Below, one piece after another: positions 37,142 through 49,800 of a stretch of 64,000 nt of DNA. A program made the position numbers and the translations under genes. This DNA comes from Thelephora terrestris (Eukaryota; Basidiomycota; Agaricomycetes; Thelephorales; Thelephoraceae), in contig WIUZ02000025.1 in the NCBI GenBank assembly GCA_015956445.1, forward strand, positions 1 to 64,000. Direction: 5' to 3'. The notes beneath the pieces are model-generated. The model saw only the letters and a program-made list of their open reading frames with translations, was not told the DNA's origin and made no database searches. Position 1 is the first letter of the stretch; each line of letters starts with the position of its first letter.

Positions 37142-37810
37142 ATGGCTGTAGGACCAGCTCCTACAAGCTTTGGCAGTTGTACTCCCATCCAACAGCTTAT
37201 GGTGAGTGTTCTAATCACCTCTCGATTTGCGTTTCGTCCTCAGAGCGCACCATTTGTCCAATTTGGACGCCCTTCCACGACAATCTCGAATCGACCCTTT
37301 CCCCTTCCCCAGTCGACCCTCCGCACCCCTGCGAACGACCCTCATGGGTCTCAGCCAGACCACGAGCAACCAATATTGACGATAGAGAAAAAGTCTAGGC
37401 CGCTTGTTCCTCATCGATTCCCACCGGTGTAAACGCAGTGTCTCGCCCTTCCGGTGGCAGGTACCACAGGACCCTTACAGTTATGGTTGGAAACAGTGGA
37501 ATCATACACCGTCAGAGTCCGTTCTCTCCCGGGAGTAAACGCGGGGGACGCGTTCCTAACAGATCGGCGGGTCTCGAGGGCCGAGACGACTTGGCGTTGC
37601 AAGATGACGAAAAATCTTGGTACTTTTCTCGTATTACTTTACAAATTACTCCAGGGAGGACTGGTTGTCGCCACTAGGCCTGTGTTGACTGCGATGGAAG
37701 ATCTTCACAACGTACCAGAGCAGGGGTGTGACCCAATAACACCCAGCAAGCTTGCGCACCGCGCCCCAACGAAACTCAAGCGGTACTTAAGTTCGATGAG
37801 GGTGAGTTAG
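37142..37810 (+). pseudogene. Decayed homolog of the uncharacterised gene at 33.1-34.1 kb
   Basis: The segment parallels the intact copy in order and spacing. An N-terminal block ends FGSCTPIQQLM before a GTGAGT donor whose intron sequence still resembles that of the intact copy. Then come SYTVRVRSLPGVNAGDAF (compare FQVSGYPGVNVGDAL) and WKIFTTY followed by DPITPSKLAHRAPTKLKRYL (compare DPIPCSVLAHRVARKLKGYL). WKIFTTY and DPITPS are in different frames here, with a stop in the first, so this copy has at least one frameshift. The GYP motif exon is not recognisable. Orientation is opposite to the intact copy. Confidence 0.6.
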
Positions 37811-39226
37811 GGTCATGGACTTACATGCGGGCGATGGGAAATCGGAGAGGACTTGTGGGCCATTGATCTCGTGGTGTAAAGTATCGGACGAGCTGATTAG
37901 TTGTGGGCGTCAGTGTACCACTGCCCCGTTATCTTGTCCCGCGTTTCTTGTACAAATCCGGATACAATTTTTTTACTGGGATATCCACCAAATTATTGTG
38001 ACGCCCGGGAAACGAGTCGGTTATGTAGGTTCTCTCAAGGACGTGTGTTGTGAATTTGGACGCTAAACGCGGTACGGTTCGCTCTGTCCGCCGTTTATCT
38101 ACCCTTCGAGCCAAAAATTGGGGGGGGGGGAATATCATGATCAGTCGCCAGGGTGGAATGTTTCACGATAATCGAACACGAGACCATGATCTGTATGGAC
38201 TCAGAATTTTCGTGTGCACGCCCGAAGACTTGCCGACGTAATATTGAAGGAGCTTGTGTGGTATTTCGGGCGTTGAACGACAAACATGGTAGCCCGGTCG
38301 TCATGGAGGGTTGCAGCTAGGAGGATGTTGCGAGAACGAGATGTGTATCTACACACTTTACTTCGTTCGCCCAAAAGAGTTGGATTCCTGCGACGGTGGG
38401 GAGGGGAACTCGGAAAAATCACCACGTTTGGCCCACTGGTGCCCCAAAATTGTGAGCGTCAAAAAGCTGGTCGAAACGCTGGTCGAGACATGAGAGGAAA
38501 GAAACTGTAGTATTGCGAGGGTTCCGGTGGTGCCGTCGACGGCTGACCTGACTGACGAAAACGAGAGACGAACGAAGACCGGACTGAGATGAGAGACTGA
38601 AACGACTGAAACGGTTGATACTGACTGGGCGAGGTACCCTAACCAGCCTACTTCTCTGCCTTTAAGGTCTCGTGTAGCTACATTGGCCCTGGGCTGCCTG
38701 AACACGTACAGCGTTCTGTGTCCCTCAAGCGATGGAAAGGGTTTTCTAGCGTGGACATCGGTGTAACCTGGCGGCCCCCTGCAGGACCGCATAGCTTGGA
38801 TGATGTGGGTCCCCTGTTGCACCTCATCAGGTTCTTGCTCAAGGCGGGCTTCTATGGGGATTGCCTGTAGCACCATTCCAGGAATCCCTTACCTATGCTC
38901 GGGGTTGGCAGTGGGATTCCTTCTCCAATCTCATACACCAATAATAGGCCGAATCCCCCTCCCCGAGTTGCGAGTAACTTCAAGGCAAGCTACTAAAGGC
39001 CGCTGGATGGGAGTACAACTAGCTTCAACGTGAAGGGGGATACTCAGACCGTTACAAGGAAGAGAGCTTGTCAGGTTCTCACGTAGGCCGCGTAATCCAA
39101 CTGGGTTGGAGATACTTCGAAAGAACTTCTCAGTTTTGCCTCCGATCGGCGCAGAGCGTCTGGCCGCCAAAATGGGTCCGGGTTTGCAATGAAGAGCAAG
39201 CGTGGGAAACACGTTTCACTGCACTT
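37811..39226. other. Gene-poor region upstream of ALG2, nothing recognised
   Basis: Contains a second poly-G run near 38120-38131. A minus-strand frame at 38358-38876 has no family signal. The last 200 bases should hold the ALG2 promoter. Confidence 0.5.
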
Positions 39227-40923
39227 ATGTCTAAACCACAACTCCGCATTGCGTTTCTGCATCCAGATCTCGGAATCGGTGCGTCTACGCGGTGAAATTT
39301 CTTTGGAAGGGCTGTCAAACGTTTCGCTAGGTGGTGCCGAGCGTCTTGTGGTTGATGCTGCTCTCGGACTGCAGAAACTCGGTCACTCGGTAGACATATA
39401 CACCTCCCATCACGATCCAAATCACTGTTTCGAGGAAACGAGAGATGGTGAGCAGCCCTAAGCGACCAAATCTCAATACATGACGGTGTATTTTAGGATC
39501 ACTTCGTGTCCACAATGTAATACCGCCGTTCCCCCGCTCGGCCGGAGGAAAATTACACATACTCTTCGCCCATGCCCGGCAATTGCACCTCACAACCCGT
39601 CTGTTGTCCGAATCTGAGTCTCCCTACGATGTTTACTTCGTCGACCAGCTCTCGACGTGTATACCATTTCTTCGGTTCCTGACAAAGAAACGGGTGGTGT
39701 TCTATTGTCACTTCCCTGACAAACTCCTCGCAAGCGGGGAGTTTGTGGAGGGTGATTCTGGGAGGTGGAAAGCCGGTGTGCTAAAAGGGTTGTACAGGCT
39801 ACCCATGGATCTTTTGGAAGAATTGACCACCCGTATGTTCCACGTTGCTCTCTCATGTTCTGCACCCTCAATGTCGCCCGTTTGCTTCGTGTCAGGCCAG
39901 GCCGACGCTATTCTCGCCAACTCTCTATTTACAGTACGAGTCTTTAGGACGTACTTTCCTAGCATCAACTTCAGCCCAACGGTTGTCCACCCAGGGATCA
40001 ACATCTCGGCGTACGAGGTTGCGGTTGACCAAAACGACCCTGACGTGGCGGCAATTCGATCGTAAGCCCAATACTCGGTCTGCTACTGCCCCAACTCAAC
40101 CGGAACGACCAAGGTAGTGAGCGTCCGACATTTTTATCACTCAACCGCTTCGAACGGAAAAAGAACGTCGCCTTGGCTATCCAAGCATTCGCCGCTTTCA
40201 AAGCCATTGCTACAGCGAAACAAAATTGGAGGCTGGTCCTCGCAGGTAAGTGGCGTCGCTTCTTCCTCTGGCTTCGCTAAATATGGCAAGCCAGGTGGGT
40301 ATGATCCTCGGCTGGAAGACAACGTCTCCACACTCAAAACCCTACTCGAGATTGCCACTACACGTGATCTCACATACCACATCCTCACTCCATCCAAGAA
40401 GACGGGCACTTTGCCACCGTTCAACGAAACTGTCACATCCCCTGATGTGATCTTCTTACTCAGCTTCACCACCTCTCAACGATCCGCATTACTAACGTCC
40501 TCGTCGACACTTGCTCTCCTATATACACCAACTAACGAGCACTTTGGCATTGTTCCGGTGGAAGCTATGGCATGCGGTGTGCCCGTATTGGCATGCAACA
40601 CCGGCGGGCCTACTGAGAGCGTCGTAAATTCGCCGGAGATCGAGAAGACCGGCTGGCTGCGACCTCCAGATCCCGAGGTCTGGGCAGAAACTCTACGCGA
40701 TATTGTAGAGCTGAGCGTGGATGAGAGGAAGATGTTAGCGCATCGGGCGAAGGTGAGAGCGAGGACCCAGTTTGGTATGGATGCGATGGCTAGTAAGATC
40801 GAGGCTGCGTTGTTAGGAGCTGTGAGGATGGGTTCGGTCGAGGGAGGATCACAGTACACCTTTGCTGTGGCCTTCCTCGCTAGCGCTCTCGTCCTCACCA
40901 TTGCTGTGTATTTAGTGCTGTAG
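39227..40923 (+). CDS. ALG2: ALG2, alpha-1,3/1,6-mannosyltransferase
   Basis: ALG2 adds the second and third mannoses to the dolichol-linked oligosaccharide on the cytosolic face of the ER, for N-glycosylation. Six exons join in perfect phase: 39227-39278, 39331-39447, 39497-39832, 39896-40061, 40118-40245 and 40295-40923, giving 475 residues, a normal length. It is a GT4/GT-B enzyme: [14 protein letters not shown] is the acceptor-side glycine motif, [12 protein letters not shown] and [13 protein letters not shown] are ALG2-typical, [11 protein letters not shown] opens the C-terminal lobe, and [18 protein letters not shown] has the E-x7-E nucleotide-sugar motif. The last 20 residues ([20 protein letters not shown]) form a membrane anchor. 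Confidence 0.95.
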
Positions 40924-41537
40924 ACCCCACCATTAATATAGTGCACTGCTCCAGCTCACTGAGTGACTGTCCGTGGGATGTACACAATGTACACTCGAAG
41001 CTAGGTGACTATTTGTGGACTGTTAAGGAAGGTGAAGGACCCCGACCGTTCTGGAGGGTCAGGAACACCGCGAAATGCGGGAACTGGCACCCTTCTACGG
41101 CGAATATGTATATTTGCTGTCTAAACTATTCCTGCGGACAGTCACTCACTGATGGTTGTCCATACATAGAACAGGAGATGACGAACGTCTCCTCGACTGA
41201 GGAAGCCAGGAAAAGCTATATTACGGGAGGTCAACGTCCCGATGTTAGGCGCGATGTCAAGCATCGATACTATCGGAATCCGAACGCCGAAGACGGCGCT
41301 CAAGTCGGAGAAGACGAGTGCGCTGACTGTTAACTCTCACCTGGGTCAGCAATGGCAGTTTGCGTTCCCTACAAAAACAACACTGCTCGTGAAATCCAAT
41401 CTTTTTCATATTATTTAGGGGTTTAGGGAGTGAACCGACATAGAGTACATTAAGCAGGAACCTTAGCGTATCAACTTCGTAACTCCGCAACATAGCCGAG
41501 AAGAGGGAGGAAAAGCAAGACTAGAGGTCGCCGCAGA
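40924..41537. other. Intergenic between convergent ALG2 and SMC6
   Basis: 3' flanks of two convergent genes; no gene recognised. Confidence 0.5.
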
Positions 41538-44500
41538 TCATGAACCAAACTGAAGGATGCCTTGGTTGCGCTCAGGGTCGATCATCCTATGCACCCGGAC
41601 AGCGTCCGTAATTGACACGTTTTGCATATCCTGAGGAGTGATAAGGATGTATTGCTTGCCGTCCGACGCCTTCGCGGTATCGATCTAAAGAAAGACAAGT
41701 CCGGAGTTAGAAGGTGGAGTTATGGTCAAAAGTATTCCGTCGTGCACTCACCATCATCTTCATGCTGATGCGACGGTTGACGGCGTCCATGAATACATCA
41801 AATTCGTCTAGAAGGGGATGATGTGAGCACCGAGGAAACCACATAACAAAAGAGGCGAAAAAGCAAATCCGGAGAATGGAAGGGGGGAAACGTACCGAGA
41901 CAACGAATAGGACATCCTATCGACTCCCAGAGTGCCAACAATAAACAAATGGTGGAGAAGGACTTCTCTCCGCCGCTCAGCGCCTTTGGATCCTTATCTT
42001 TGGCTCGGACCTGCGTAGCGGCCATTTCCTCCGTTTGCACCTGACGAAGAATGGAATTAAGAGTCAGATTACCTGGAACGGGGTTGAAATGGGACGTACT
42101 CGGAGTTGCAGGGTCTGAGCGGTATGGTCGAAGAGCACCTTGCCAAAGTATCCCCGATGGGCGAGGTTGAACTGGAAGAACACCTTGCATCTCAGTGCGA
42201 TGTGCCTCCTGAAATCATGCCATCTGGACAGGCGAGCGTTGACCGCGTCACTGAGTTCCTATTGACGACCAATGAAAGGATGACATGGAGGTACAGGATT
42301 GGTGTCGTCGTTCACACCGGTCAACAAGGCGCATGGGCTTTTAGCGGGCGGGAGACTCATACCTTGTTCAGTGCATACATGGTCTTGATCTCAGTCACTG
42401 CAGTATCGTAAGCCTTCTTGGCCCTCGTGAGCTCAGCTGTGATCTCCTCCACGGAGGCTCCCTGCTTGCTTTCCTGTTTCTTGAGAGCCCCTTTCGCACT
42501 TTCGAGTTTGCGGTTCACGTCAGCTGACGGCCTAGGCTCTTTGAACTCCGTCGGAGCCATTTCCCTGGCGGTCTTTGTCCAATCCTTATTTTGACAGATT
42601 TAGTGAGGGGAGACAAAAAAGAAGTGACGGAAACGTACCACCAGCTCGGCTTCAGTCGTCTCAGCTGCCTGCTCGGCATCCTTGATTGTAGCCTCTTCTT
42701 CTGCCTTTTTCTTCTTCCAATGTTCGATATCGCTCGTCGCCTTCACGCGTTCCTCGACCACTCCCTCGATCAGGTTCTGCAAGAGGACTGAGTGACTAGT
42801 GGCAGAGCAAGTCACGAGAAGCACTCACCGAGTGTTTTTCCCGTCGAGCATCGAAGTCGTCCATTTCAGCCTTCAACTTGTCTGATTCCGCGTTCAACGG
42901 CTCGAGCTTACGCTCTACCTCCGCTTTCTTCTCCACTATTGCGGCGAATTGAGTCTTCATGCTCTCGATGGAGTCTTCGTGTCCCTAACCAATGCCTTTT
43001 CATCAAGTTCCGCGTGCGTAGAGTCAACGGCAGCAACGCTGACCTTCTTCAGTTCCTGGAGACCAGCGAGACCCGCAGGTAACTCTTCATTTGCCTCTAT
43101 CTGGAGACGGGAGACCTCGTTCTTCGCCCCTATGAGCGCTTGGTGGGCTCGTCTGGCGCCATCCTATCCATGCCAAGGATCAGCCCCGCTCTGAGCAAAG
43201 GCGAGATGACATTCCTAACCTTCGCTTCCCTGCTCTCATTCATCAATTTGCGGGCGAGGTTAGATCGATCCTCAGCCTTTGCTTTGTTTTCGCTGTAGTC
43301 TTTTTGGGCCGCTCCAAATTTCTGATTCCAAAACCTGCAGGGTTTGAGTCAGTCGAGGTACGCAATTTGTCTCGGGCAACTTACTCCAAGTTGGCACGGG
43401 TATCCCTAGTTACGAACATCTGGAGTTGATTTCCGCTTGGGAAGGGCATTGGCTTCGATTGTTTTCCTCCGTCGCTGAGATGCAAGAGTCAGGTGTAAGT
43501 GAAGTACGAGAGATGAGGGGGCTTGCCTGTAACCGTAAACATGGTAGAGTTCTCTCGAGTCCGTGCCACACCAGGCATGACAGTTTCCGCCGAGCCGGCC
43601 ACACACATCATCACCCTCAGCACGGGTGCGAGCAAGGACGATACTCTCGATGGATCGTTGATTGATGAAGAGACGGGTCACCCATTCGTTAGAGAACTGG
43701 GGGCATAGCGTGAGTCCAAAGGCGATCGAAATTTGGTGGGGACTTACCGCAAGCACGCGGAGAGGAGTGAGATACTCTTGGGGTGGTTCTCCCCTAGAAT
43801 AATCGAACACGTCCACGGCGGAGATGATGATGGGGGCATTGCGGCTGGGTTGACAAACCGTGAGCTTCGGCTATTGGTATGAAACGTGGAGCCACATACT
43901 TTCCGTAGCGCTCAAGTAAGGCCTTCAATGGACCTCGATCCCTTGCGTCCGTGATAGCCCACGAAACCATCGAACCGGAGAGGTTAACACGAAGAACGTC
44001 AGCCCACTTGGGGTCCTTCAACTTCACATATCGTCCCAACGGCCCGAGAGGTTCTTTCCCGTGCCAACGCGTCTTCTGGACGTCCCTGATGACAGATTCC
44101 ATGTTGTTACCGTAAGGGGCCAACGCATTTTTTTCGCTGTCCCTGGCAACCTTGATCTGGTTCTCGCATTCCTCCATCTCTCTCTTAGCCGCTTCAAAGG
44201 CAGCTCTGAATTCATTTTCCTCGCTTCGGACATCATTTGCTGCCTGCGCCTTTTCTTCCATTTGGGCTTCGAGGGATTTCAGCCTCGCTTCTGCATTTTC
44301 TACCGCTGCTTTCGCCTCTTCCAACTTTGCCCGGGCGCGTTCGCGGCGTTCGTTGGTGTGGGTAGCCATGCGTTTGGTCTCCGCATCGATTTGAAGTTCA
44401 ACATTTTTGATGTTAGCCCTCTCTGTCTTGATTCTGCTGTTGATGTCCTTTTGGTCACCCTAACAACAAAAAAGAATATATGAGGATCGTAGGCGGGATA

Positions 44501-46210
44501 GACAAATAAAGGGCTTACGGCGAGCTCTTGGACCTCCTGGTTAAGTATATGTATCTTCTTCTTGAGTTCATCACGTTGAGCGCGGATGTGGTCGACGGTA
44601 CCGATACTGCGATGTTCTTCTTCCATGCGTGAGATCCTTTCGTTGCAATCCTCGAATCGTTCCTGGTGCGGGGGGTCAGTAGACGCGAAGGCACCATCGA
44701 AGTTCAAGCGTACCTCAGCCTCCCTGATGGATTCCTCAACCTTCGGGAGGCGAGCTCGCGCCTTGCCGAGGTTGGAGAGTTTGCTCTTCAGATCCTAAAC
44801 CACACGAGCAGAGGTTCAGTACCTATACCAACTGCGATCTCGTCAAGGGCTCACATCTCGTTTCTCCTTGACGTGAGCCCACACGAGCTCATTCTTGAGC
44901 TTATCGATCTTCTTCTGAAGCTCAACCGCCTTCTCGGCTTCCTTGAACCGGTCTTCTGCCGCTTGAGCAGCGCTGCGTAGATCCGGGAGCACCTTGCCCT
45001 TCTGTTGCAGAATCTTTGACGTTTGTCGAACGTTGGCAAAGCAGATTTCGTACTCGTCAGAGAGTTGACTTAGTTGTGTTCCCTTGAGAAAGAACTAGAA
45101 TGGCTATTTAGTGAAGGGTAAAGGAAATCGCCAGCGTCCGATAGCCAACCTGATACTTTTCCGATGGATGTGAAGCACTGAGGAATTGTCTGCAGGGAAT
45201 TGCGAATGTCAGTCACAACTTGGAATCGGGATTCGAACGGGCGTGCCTGGCGGAGTCTGCACATGTGAGATAAGGTTTTCATAAGCAAGGGATCACGGTA
45301 CCTTGTGTTAGAACATTCATGGGGTTGTCGACTTGGATGTTCATGTGATCGCATATTGCGGAAAGCTCCTCTTTCTTGTTTGAAATCAGGACACCGTCTT
45401 TGGACTTAATTTTGTATGTGGAACTCCCTTTGAAGTCAAACTTTCGAGTGATTACAATGCTGTCACCGTAAAGATCGTGCTTGAATGCCTCATCGCCACG
45501 GTTCTTGAGGGTGATGGTAACTTCAGAGGCTCTGAGAGATCTGCGTGAGTACCCGGAAACCACCATAGACCATAATTGGCTTACTGTTTGCCTTCTTTGA
45601 TGAAACTCTTCAAGCCAGACCCGCGGCCAGTGACCGCAGCTTTGCCACCCATGGCAATAGTGATCGCAGTTAATACAGCACTCTTACCGCCTGGGGGTAG
45701 ACCGTTTAGGTAAGGGATGATAGTTGTGAAACTTACAACTCACTGCCGTTATGACCTGTAGTGTTTGGAAACTACGTTAGGCATTCCGGTGTGTGGTCCG
45801 TCGGAAATAATCACCAATTATGAAGTTAATCTGAGGACCGAAGTTGAACTTGAGGTACGCATGGCACATGAAGTCAAGCATTTCGACTCTTTCGATAATC
45901 CCCATAGCTGCAACACCCTAACATGTGCGCATCAATTTGCCGCTCCCCTGAGTCGTAATCTAAAGATACAACGCACTCCAATTACTTTGTGCTTCTTTAC
46001 ATCGTCAGCCCTTTCTTGAACACGCTGCATAAAAGCTTCTTCGTGTTCGCGTTCGAACTGCAGCTCCTGTTCTTGGTCGATGGCATTGTCAACAGGTTGC
46101 ACCTCGGCCTCGGTATCCTCAACGGAGGTTCGCTGCCTTTTACGTTGTGTGGATCTCGGGGCCTCGTCCTCTGAGTCAGATTGGATGGTGACGCGGCGTT
46201 TCGGCGCCAT
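41538..46210 (-). CDS. SMC6: SMC6, structural maintenance of chromosomes subunit of Smc5/6
   Basis: ATPase subunit of the Smc5/6 complex, which acts in recombination repair, replication-fork stability and rDNA maintenance. Many small exons. The N-terminus (MAPKRRVTIQSDSEDE) is basic then acidic. The head starts with GIIERVEMLDFMCHAYL, an Smc6 signature, followed by Walker A GHNGSGKSAVLTAITIAMGG assembled across two introns (about 45660-45780). KSFIKEGK comes next. Long Glu/Lys/Arg/Gln-rich arms (42.3-45.2 kb) form the coiled coil around a hinge with LGRYVKLKDPKWADVLR. Near the C-terminus are the ABC signature ALSGGEKSFSTICLLLALW and the Walker B-like DEFDVFMDAVNRRIS, with KQYILITPQD. Shares a 603-bp intergenic region with the divergent ErdS gene. 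Confidence 0.93.
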
Positions 46211-46813
46211 AGCTAGCAGTCGTGTTGTCTCTGGAGATAGAAAGCGGAAAGAGGAGGATGCGGAGAGTCGCGTCCGTTACGCGTTTCCTGAGTATGTCAC
46301 GTGCTTGCCATCACGACATCAAAGGACGTGACAAAAATAGGGTGAGACGCACCTCGGCGAACATCGTGATCCTCAGCCTGATGACGCCTCCCTCGAGCTG
46401 TTTCCTGGTTAGCACACAACGGCCATCATCCATTCAACAGTCGGTGCATCAGCGGACAACCCCCACGAGGACCTCAGGGACTCACGATGACCCGCTAGAC
46501 CCTATCCTCTGACGACATGACAATTGCGTCAGGCGCTCGTTGCTGACTGTCCATATCGATAATCCGGGCTTCCGAGGACGGCACTAGAGTGTACTAGCTC
46601 CACCCGCATGTCAGGCGCGTTGTCATCCTTATTCCCAAAGGCCAACATCACTCCGTCGGAGATGACTAAGGCTCATCTCGTTCCTCCGAAAATCGCGGAT
46701 GGATCGAAGGCCAAACTCTGCCCAACTCTATGCCTATATAACCTTGCGCAAAGGATTTGTCTACCCCCTAACGACCTCCCCACTCACATCCCTTCTCCTC
46801 CAGCGTTAGGGTC
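46211..46813. promoter_or_regulatory. Divergent promoter region, SMC6 and ErdS
   Basis: 603 bp between two divergent start codons. A frame beginning at 46608 is out of phase with the synthetase and lacks a family match. TATATAA occurs at about 46735-46741, some 75 bp upstream of the chosen ErdS start. Confidence 0.4.
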
Positions 46814-49800
46814 ATGTCCGCCATTAAACGCCTTTTCAGTCAGCACAAGCTGCATAAACACCGTTCCCTCCCAACCACTGCAGACGGTCGCGTTGATTAT
46901 CTTGACCTCGAGCGCGTCAATAGGCACGAGCGATCAAAGTCCAAGCCCACCACTCCGCTAAGCGTTTCGACTCCTACCTACAACACTGAGATCCCTATCT
47001 CCATTTCGCCGATATCACACTCCCACACCTCCTCTGTTTCCTCAAGTAACAGCAATCTTCGTCATGGCAGGAGCAGGAGTCGGGCACGCGCAAAGCATGA
47101 ACGAGCCAAATCACTGGACGCTAGGGCTGCTCAGCTTACACAAGATTCGTTAGAACGCGCGGAGCGTAGGATGAATTCCTATGAGCGTGTAAGTCCCCTC
47201 TTAGTCCACGAAGACACCATTTCTCACTGCTTGTTCTGCTCAGGACCCCCTCAGGGATAATTACGGTGAACTCCCTCTGAATATGTCTCAGGAAGGAATT
47301 GGTCAGTAAATGTGTTTGGCCAACCGATGCCTTGGTTTCTAATGTAAACCTCCTTCTAGAACGCCCTTCGGACTCCTTCGATTCGCTGCTCACTCGATGT
47401 GAAGGCGCCTCGATACAATTCCGGGCTCGAGTTCACCATACCCGACCGGTCGGTTCGCGCATCATGTTTCTTGTCCTCAGGCAAGGAATCTCCACCGTCC
47501 AGGCCGTCCTCACTGAGGAGGAGGGAAAGGTCTCCCGCAATATGGTCCGATGGGCTGGTAATCTCCACAAGGAGACCATTGTATACGTACAGGGGAAGAT
47601 TCAGAAGCCCGGGGACGGTCAACCAGAGATAAAGCAGGCCTCAATTCACGAGGTCGAGATCTCTATTGAGAAGGTACGAGTGTTCTCTCGGGCAGTCCCC
47701 CCTCTAGGCTCGGCTAACTCACTGATGAACCCATAGCTTCATGTGATATCTGCTCCCACCTCCTCGCTTCCATTCCAGGTCGAGGATGCCGGTCGTTCCC
47801 TCGCCGAGCTTACCCGACCAGACGCCCACTATCCTCGTATCGGCCAGACTACTCGTCTCGCCAACCGAGTTGTTGACCTCCGTACCCCTGTCTCCCACTC
47901 CATCTTTCGTGTTCGCGCCGGTATCACCAACCTCTTCCGAACGTTCCTCGATTCTCAAGGGTTCACCGAGATCCAATCTCCCAAACTCCAGCCCGCTGCT
48001 ACTGAGTCCGGCTCGGCCGTGTTCAAGGTCGACTATTTCCGTCGTCCGGCTTTCCTGGCGCAATCTCCCCAGTTGGCTAAGCAGATGGCTATCGCTGCTG
48101 ATATGGAGCGGGTATACGAGATTGGTCCCGTTTTCAGGGCTGAGAACTCCAACACCCATAGGCACTTGACCGAATTCACTGGCCTCGATCTCGAGATGGC
48201 TTTTGAAAATAATTATCACGAGGTCATGGATGTGATCGACAAGATGCTCCTCTTTATTTTCAAGGGTATACAAAATAACTACAAGAAGGAGGTCAGTCAC
48301 TTACACTCAACTTTCATGGCGATCGACTTTTGCTCACTTCCATTCTGCATAGGTTGAAACAATCAAGACTCAATATCCCCACGAGGATCTCCTCTTCCTC
48401 GAAGAGACCTTGAAGCTCAAATTCTCTGAGGGTATCCAGATGTTGATCGATGCGGGATACAAGGAGGATGACGGCTCAGACCCCAGCCCCCTCCAGGACC
48501 TGACCACCAAGGCGGAACAAACTCTTGGCCGACTAGTCAGGGAGAAGTACCACACCGATTATTATATTCTCGGCAAGTCGGACCTTCTTGAGCATGCGAT
48601 TTTGTTCTAACTCGACTTGAACAGACAAATTCCCTGCCAGTGCTCGTCCCTTCTACACCATGCCCGATCCGGAAAACCCCCTTCTGTCCAACTCCTACGA
48701 TATCTTCATTCGCGGTGAGGAGGTTCTTTCTGGCAGCCAACGTATCCACGACGCTGTCCTGTTGGAGAAGAAAATGAGGGAAGCCAACATCGACCCTGAG
48801 ACAATGACCGATTACCTCAACGGTTTTAAGTGGGGGTGCCCTCCACACGGCGGAGGAGGTGTTGGTCTCGAGCGTGTCGTCATGTTGATGCTGAAACTCG
48901 GTGACGTTCGATGGGCTAGTCTGATCCCAAGAGACCCGAGGAGCTTCCCCCAAAAGGATCAGTCTCCACCTGGGACGACCGTGTTTGCTGCCCAGAACCT
49001 CCTTCTTCACGGCCCGGAGTCAACCACTTTCACTACTAGCAACAAGCCCGTTGATGGTGAACTCCCTCGCCTCGAGAACGTACGTGCCCTAGCCCTATTC
49101 TGTGGTCCAAAATATGCGGTTTATTGACTTTTTTACTTTAATAGCTGATCGCGAAGTACGGTGACGCCACGAACACAAGTTGGATCGACCCTGCCTGGTC
49201 CGTCTGGCGAGACCGCAAGACCGGTGCCGCCGTCGGATACATCCCCCAAAACGGTTTCGCCATCACATTCGGAAACCCTCTATGCGAGCCCAAGCAGATC
49301 CCCGCTGTCGTTCGTGCTTACCTCAACTTCCTCACCAATGAAAAGTTGAAGCCTGTCTGGTGTTGCGTCGACGCCGAGACGGAGAAGGTTCTCGCCCACG
49401 AATTCGGATGGAGCGCTCTCACTGCCGTTGCCGAGGAGAGGATTAATCCCACTGAGGTTGACCCGGAGAAGCACGACAGGAACCTGAGGAAGAAGCTCCA
49501 CCGGGCCGAAAAGAGCGGTGTCAAGCTGGTCGACGTCGAGGGCTTGGTTGATCCTGAAGTGAAGAAGGAAATTGACGAGCGCGTTGAGGATTGGAAGCGT
49601 GGCCGAAAGGGCACCCAGATCCACTTGACCAGCGTCAGGCCGTGGGATGACGAGGCTCATCGGAAGTACTTCTACGCCAGGGACGCTGACGGCAAGATCT
49701 GTGCCATGGTTGTCTTGGCGCAACTCTCGGTTTCCCATGGGTTCCAAATCAAGTGGGCACTTGAGTTCCCCGGGGCGCCTCTCGGAGCGATCGAGGTCAG

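Noticed and set aside
35712-38140. Two poly-G runs, each followed by AATATCATG (35712-35730 and about 38120-38140)
   Set aside because: Similarity ends after the motif and the positions relative to the inverted gene pair do not correspond, so common origin is not supported.
38358-38876. Minus-strand 172-residue open frame upstream of ALG2
   Set aside because: No recognisable domain, Ser/Val-rich composition, and no supporting splice structure; possible repeat remnant only.
46608-46961. Upstream frame as an alternative start of the synthetase gene
   Set aside because: It is in a different frame and overlaps the true exon 1, whose frame continues in phase through all nine exons.
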